From JACQFZ01 sp045810625 (GTDB lineage: Bacteria > Pseudomonadota > Gammaproteobacteria > Acidiferrobacterales > Sulfurifustaceae), in contig JBJMVQ010000044.1 in assembly GCA_045810625.1 (NCBI GenBank), forward strand, positions 1-64,000: a stretch of 64,000 nt of DNA, written 5' to 3'. The notes under the pieces were generated by a model that was given only the letters and a program-made list of their open reading frames with translations, did no database searches and had not been told where the DNA came from. Of the stretch, positions 63,775 to 64,000 are shown in pieces. Position 1 is the first letter of the stretch, and each line of letters starts with the position of its first letter. The translations under genes and the position numbers were made by a program.

Positions 63775-64000
63775 TTATTCCGGCGACCCTACGGCATCCG
63801 TTCGCGCCGCCTTGAAGAATCGTTCCAGCTCTTCCATGTTGACGGGTTTGAGCATGTGGTGGTCGCAACCCGCCTCGCGCGAACGCCGTTGATCGTTCGC
63901 CCGTCCGTAACCGCTCAACGCAATGATCAGCACATCTTTGCCGCCCGGCAGTGCGCGAAGGCGCGAGGCGAGCTCGTAGCCGCTCATACTCGGCATGCCG
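63775..64000 (-). CDS. Response regulator receiver domain, 5' end outside window
   Basis: Only the C-terminal ~75 residues are visible. MPSMSGYELASRLRALPGG, IIALSGYGRANDQ (conserved Ser/Thr) and HHMLKPVNMEEL (conserved Lys) mark the second half of a receiver domain; the phospho-Asp lies beyond the edge. Either a single-domain regulator or the end of a hybrid kinase like those at 10533-12863. Stop TAA at 63775-63777. Confidence 0.85.
   Translation of the reverse strand, partial: GMPSMSGYELASRLRALPGGKDVLIIALSGYGRANDQRRSREAGCDHHMLKPVNMEELERFFKAARTDAVGSPE

Overview
The window is GC-rich, densely coded DNA. Its GGDEF-EAL, hybrid kinase, sigma-54 and Wzm/Wzt gene content suggests a beta- or gammaproteobacterium; the sequence alone does not fix the genus. 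Two genes are cut by the window edges: a GGDEF-EAL gene on the left and a response regulator on the right.

Left accessory region (about 1.2-16.6 kb). Two sister tyrosine recombinases (1183-2394 and 5801-6961) each carry an inverted repeat with TTCAT/ATGAA outer arms at their promoter or start. The second heads a leftward operon with a PD-(D/E)xK-type nuclease candidate and an unknown helical protein. A KfrA-like DNA-binding coiled-coil gene and a KAP-family P-loop NTPase run divergently from it. This looks like an integrase-linked, defence-type cargo module. Small genes (DUF3606 and two basic ORFs of 54-56 aa), an intact hybrid histidine kinase, a second hybrid kinase broken by one in-frame TGA, an SDR oxidoreductase and degenerate tRNA fragments follow.

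Central region (16.7-49.6 kb, all minus strand). This is one long contractile-injection-system (CIS/eCIS-like) locus read from 47.9 kb down to 16.7 kb: DUF3467 protein, AAA+ ATPase, three DUF4157 (eCIS-core) proteins with different C-terminal regions, tail terminator (Pvc16/DUF4255), sheath, tube, chaperone-like and DUF6760-like proteins, LysM protein, hub, spike, PAAR tip, gp25, two J-like baseplate proteins, a fibre-like HxH protein, a beta-propeller/Tail_P2_I fusion and two more surface-type proteins. There are no T6SS membrane-complex genes (TssJLM). A near-consensus sigma-54 promoter lies just upstream of the first gene, palindromic TGTTACA-type candidate enhancer sites lie behind it, and the next gene upstream is a sigma-54 activator with a receiver domain lacking its phospho-acceptor. 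The reading offered is that this activator switches on the whole 31-kb CIS operon.

Right region (50-60 kb) is a surface-polysaccharide locus: UDP-glucuronate decarboxylase, UDP-glucose 4-epimerase, a CDP-paratose 2-epimerase-like enzyme, a three-domain GT4-GT2-FkbM protein, Wzt and Wzm ABC export proteins and a GT2 glycosyltransferase. The last part (60.8-63.5 kb) has DUF1272, HD-domain hydrolase and MAPEG genes divergent from a GlxA-type AraC regulator.
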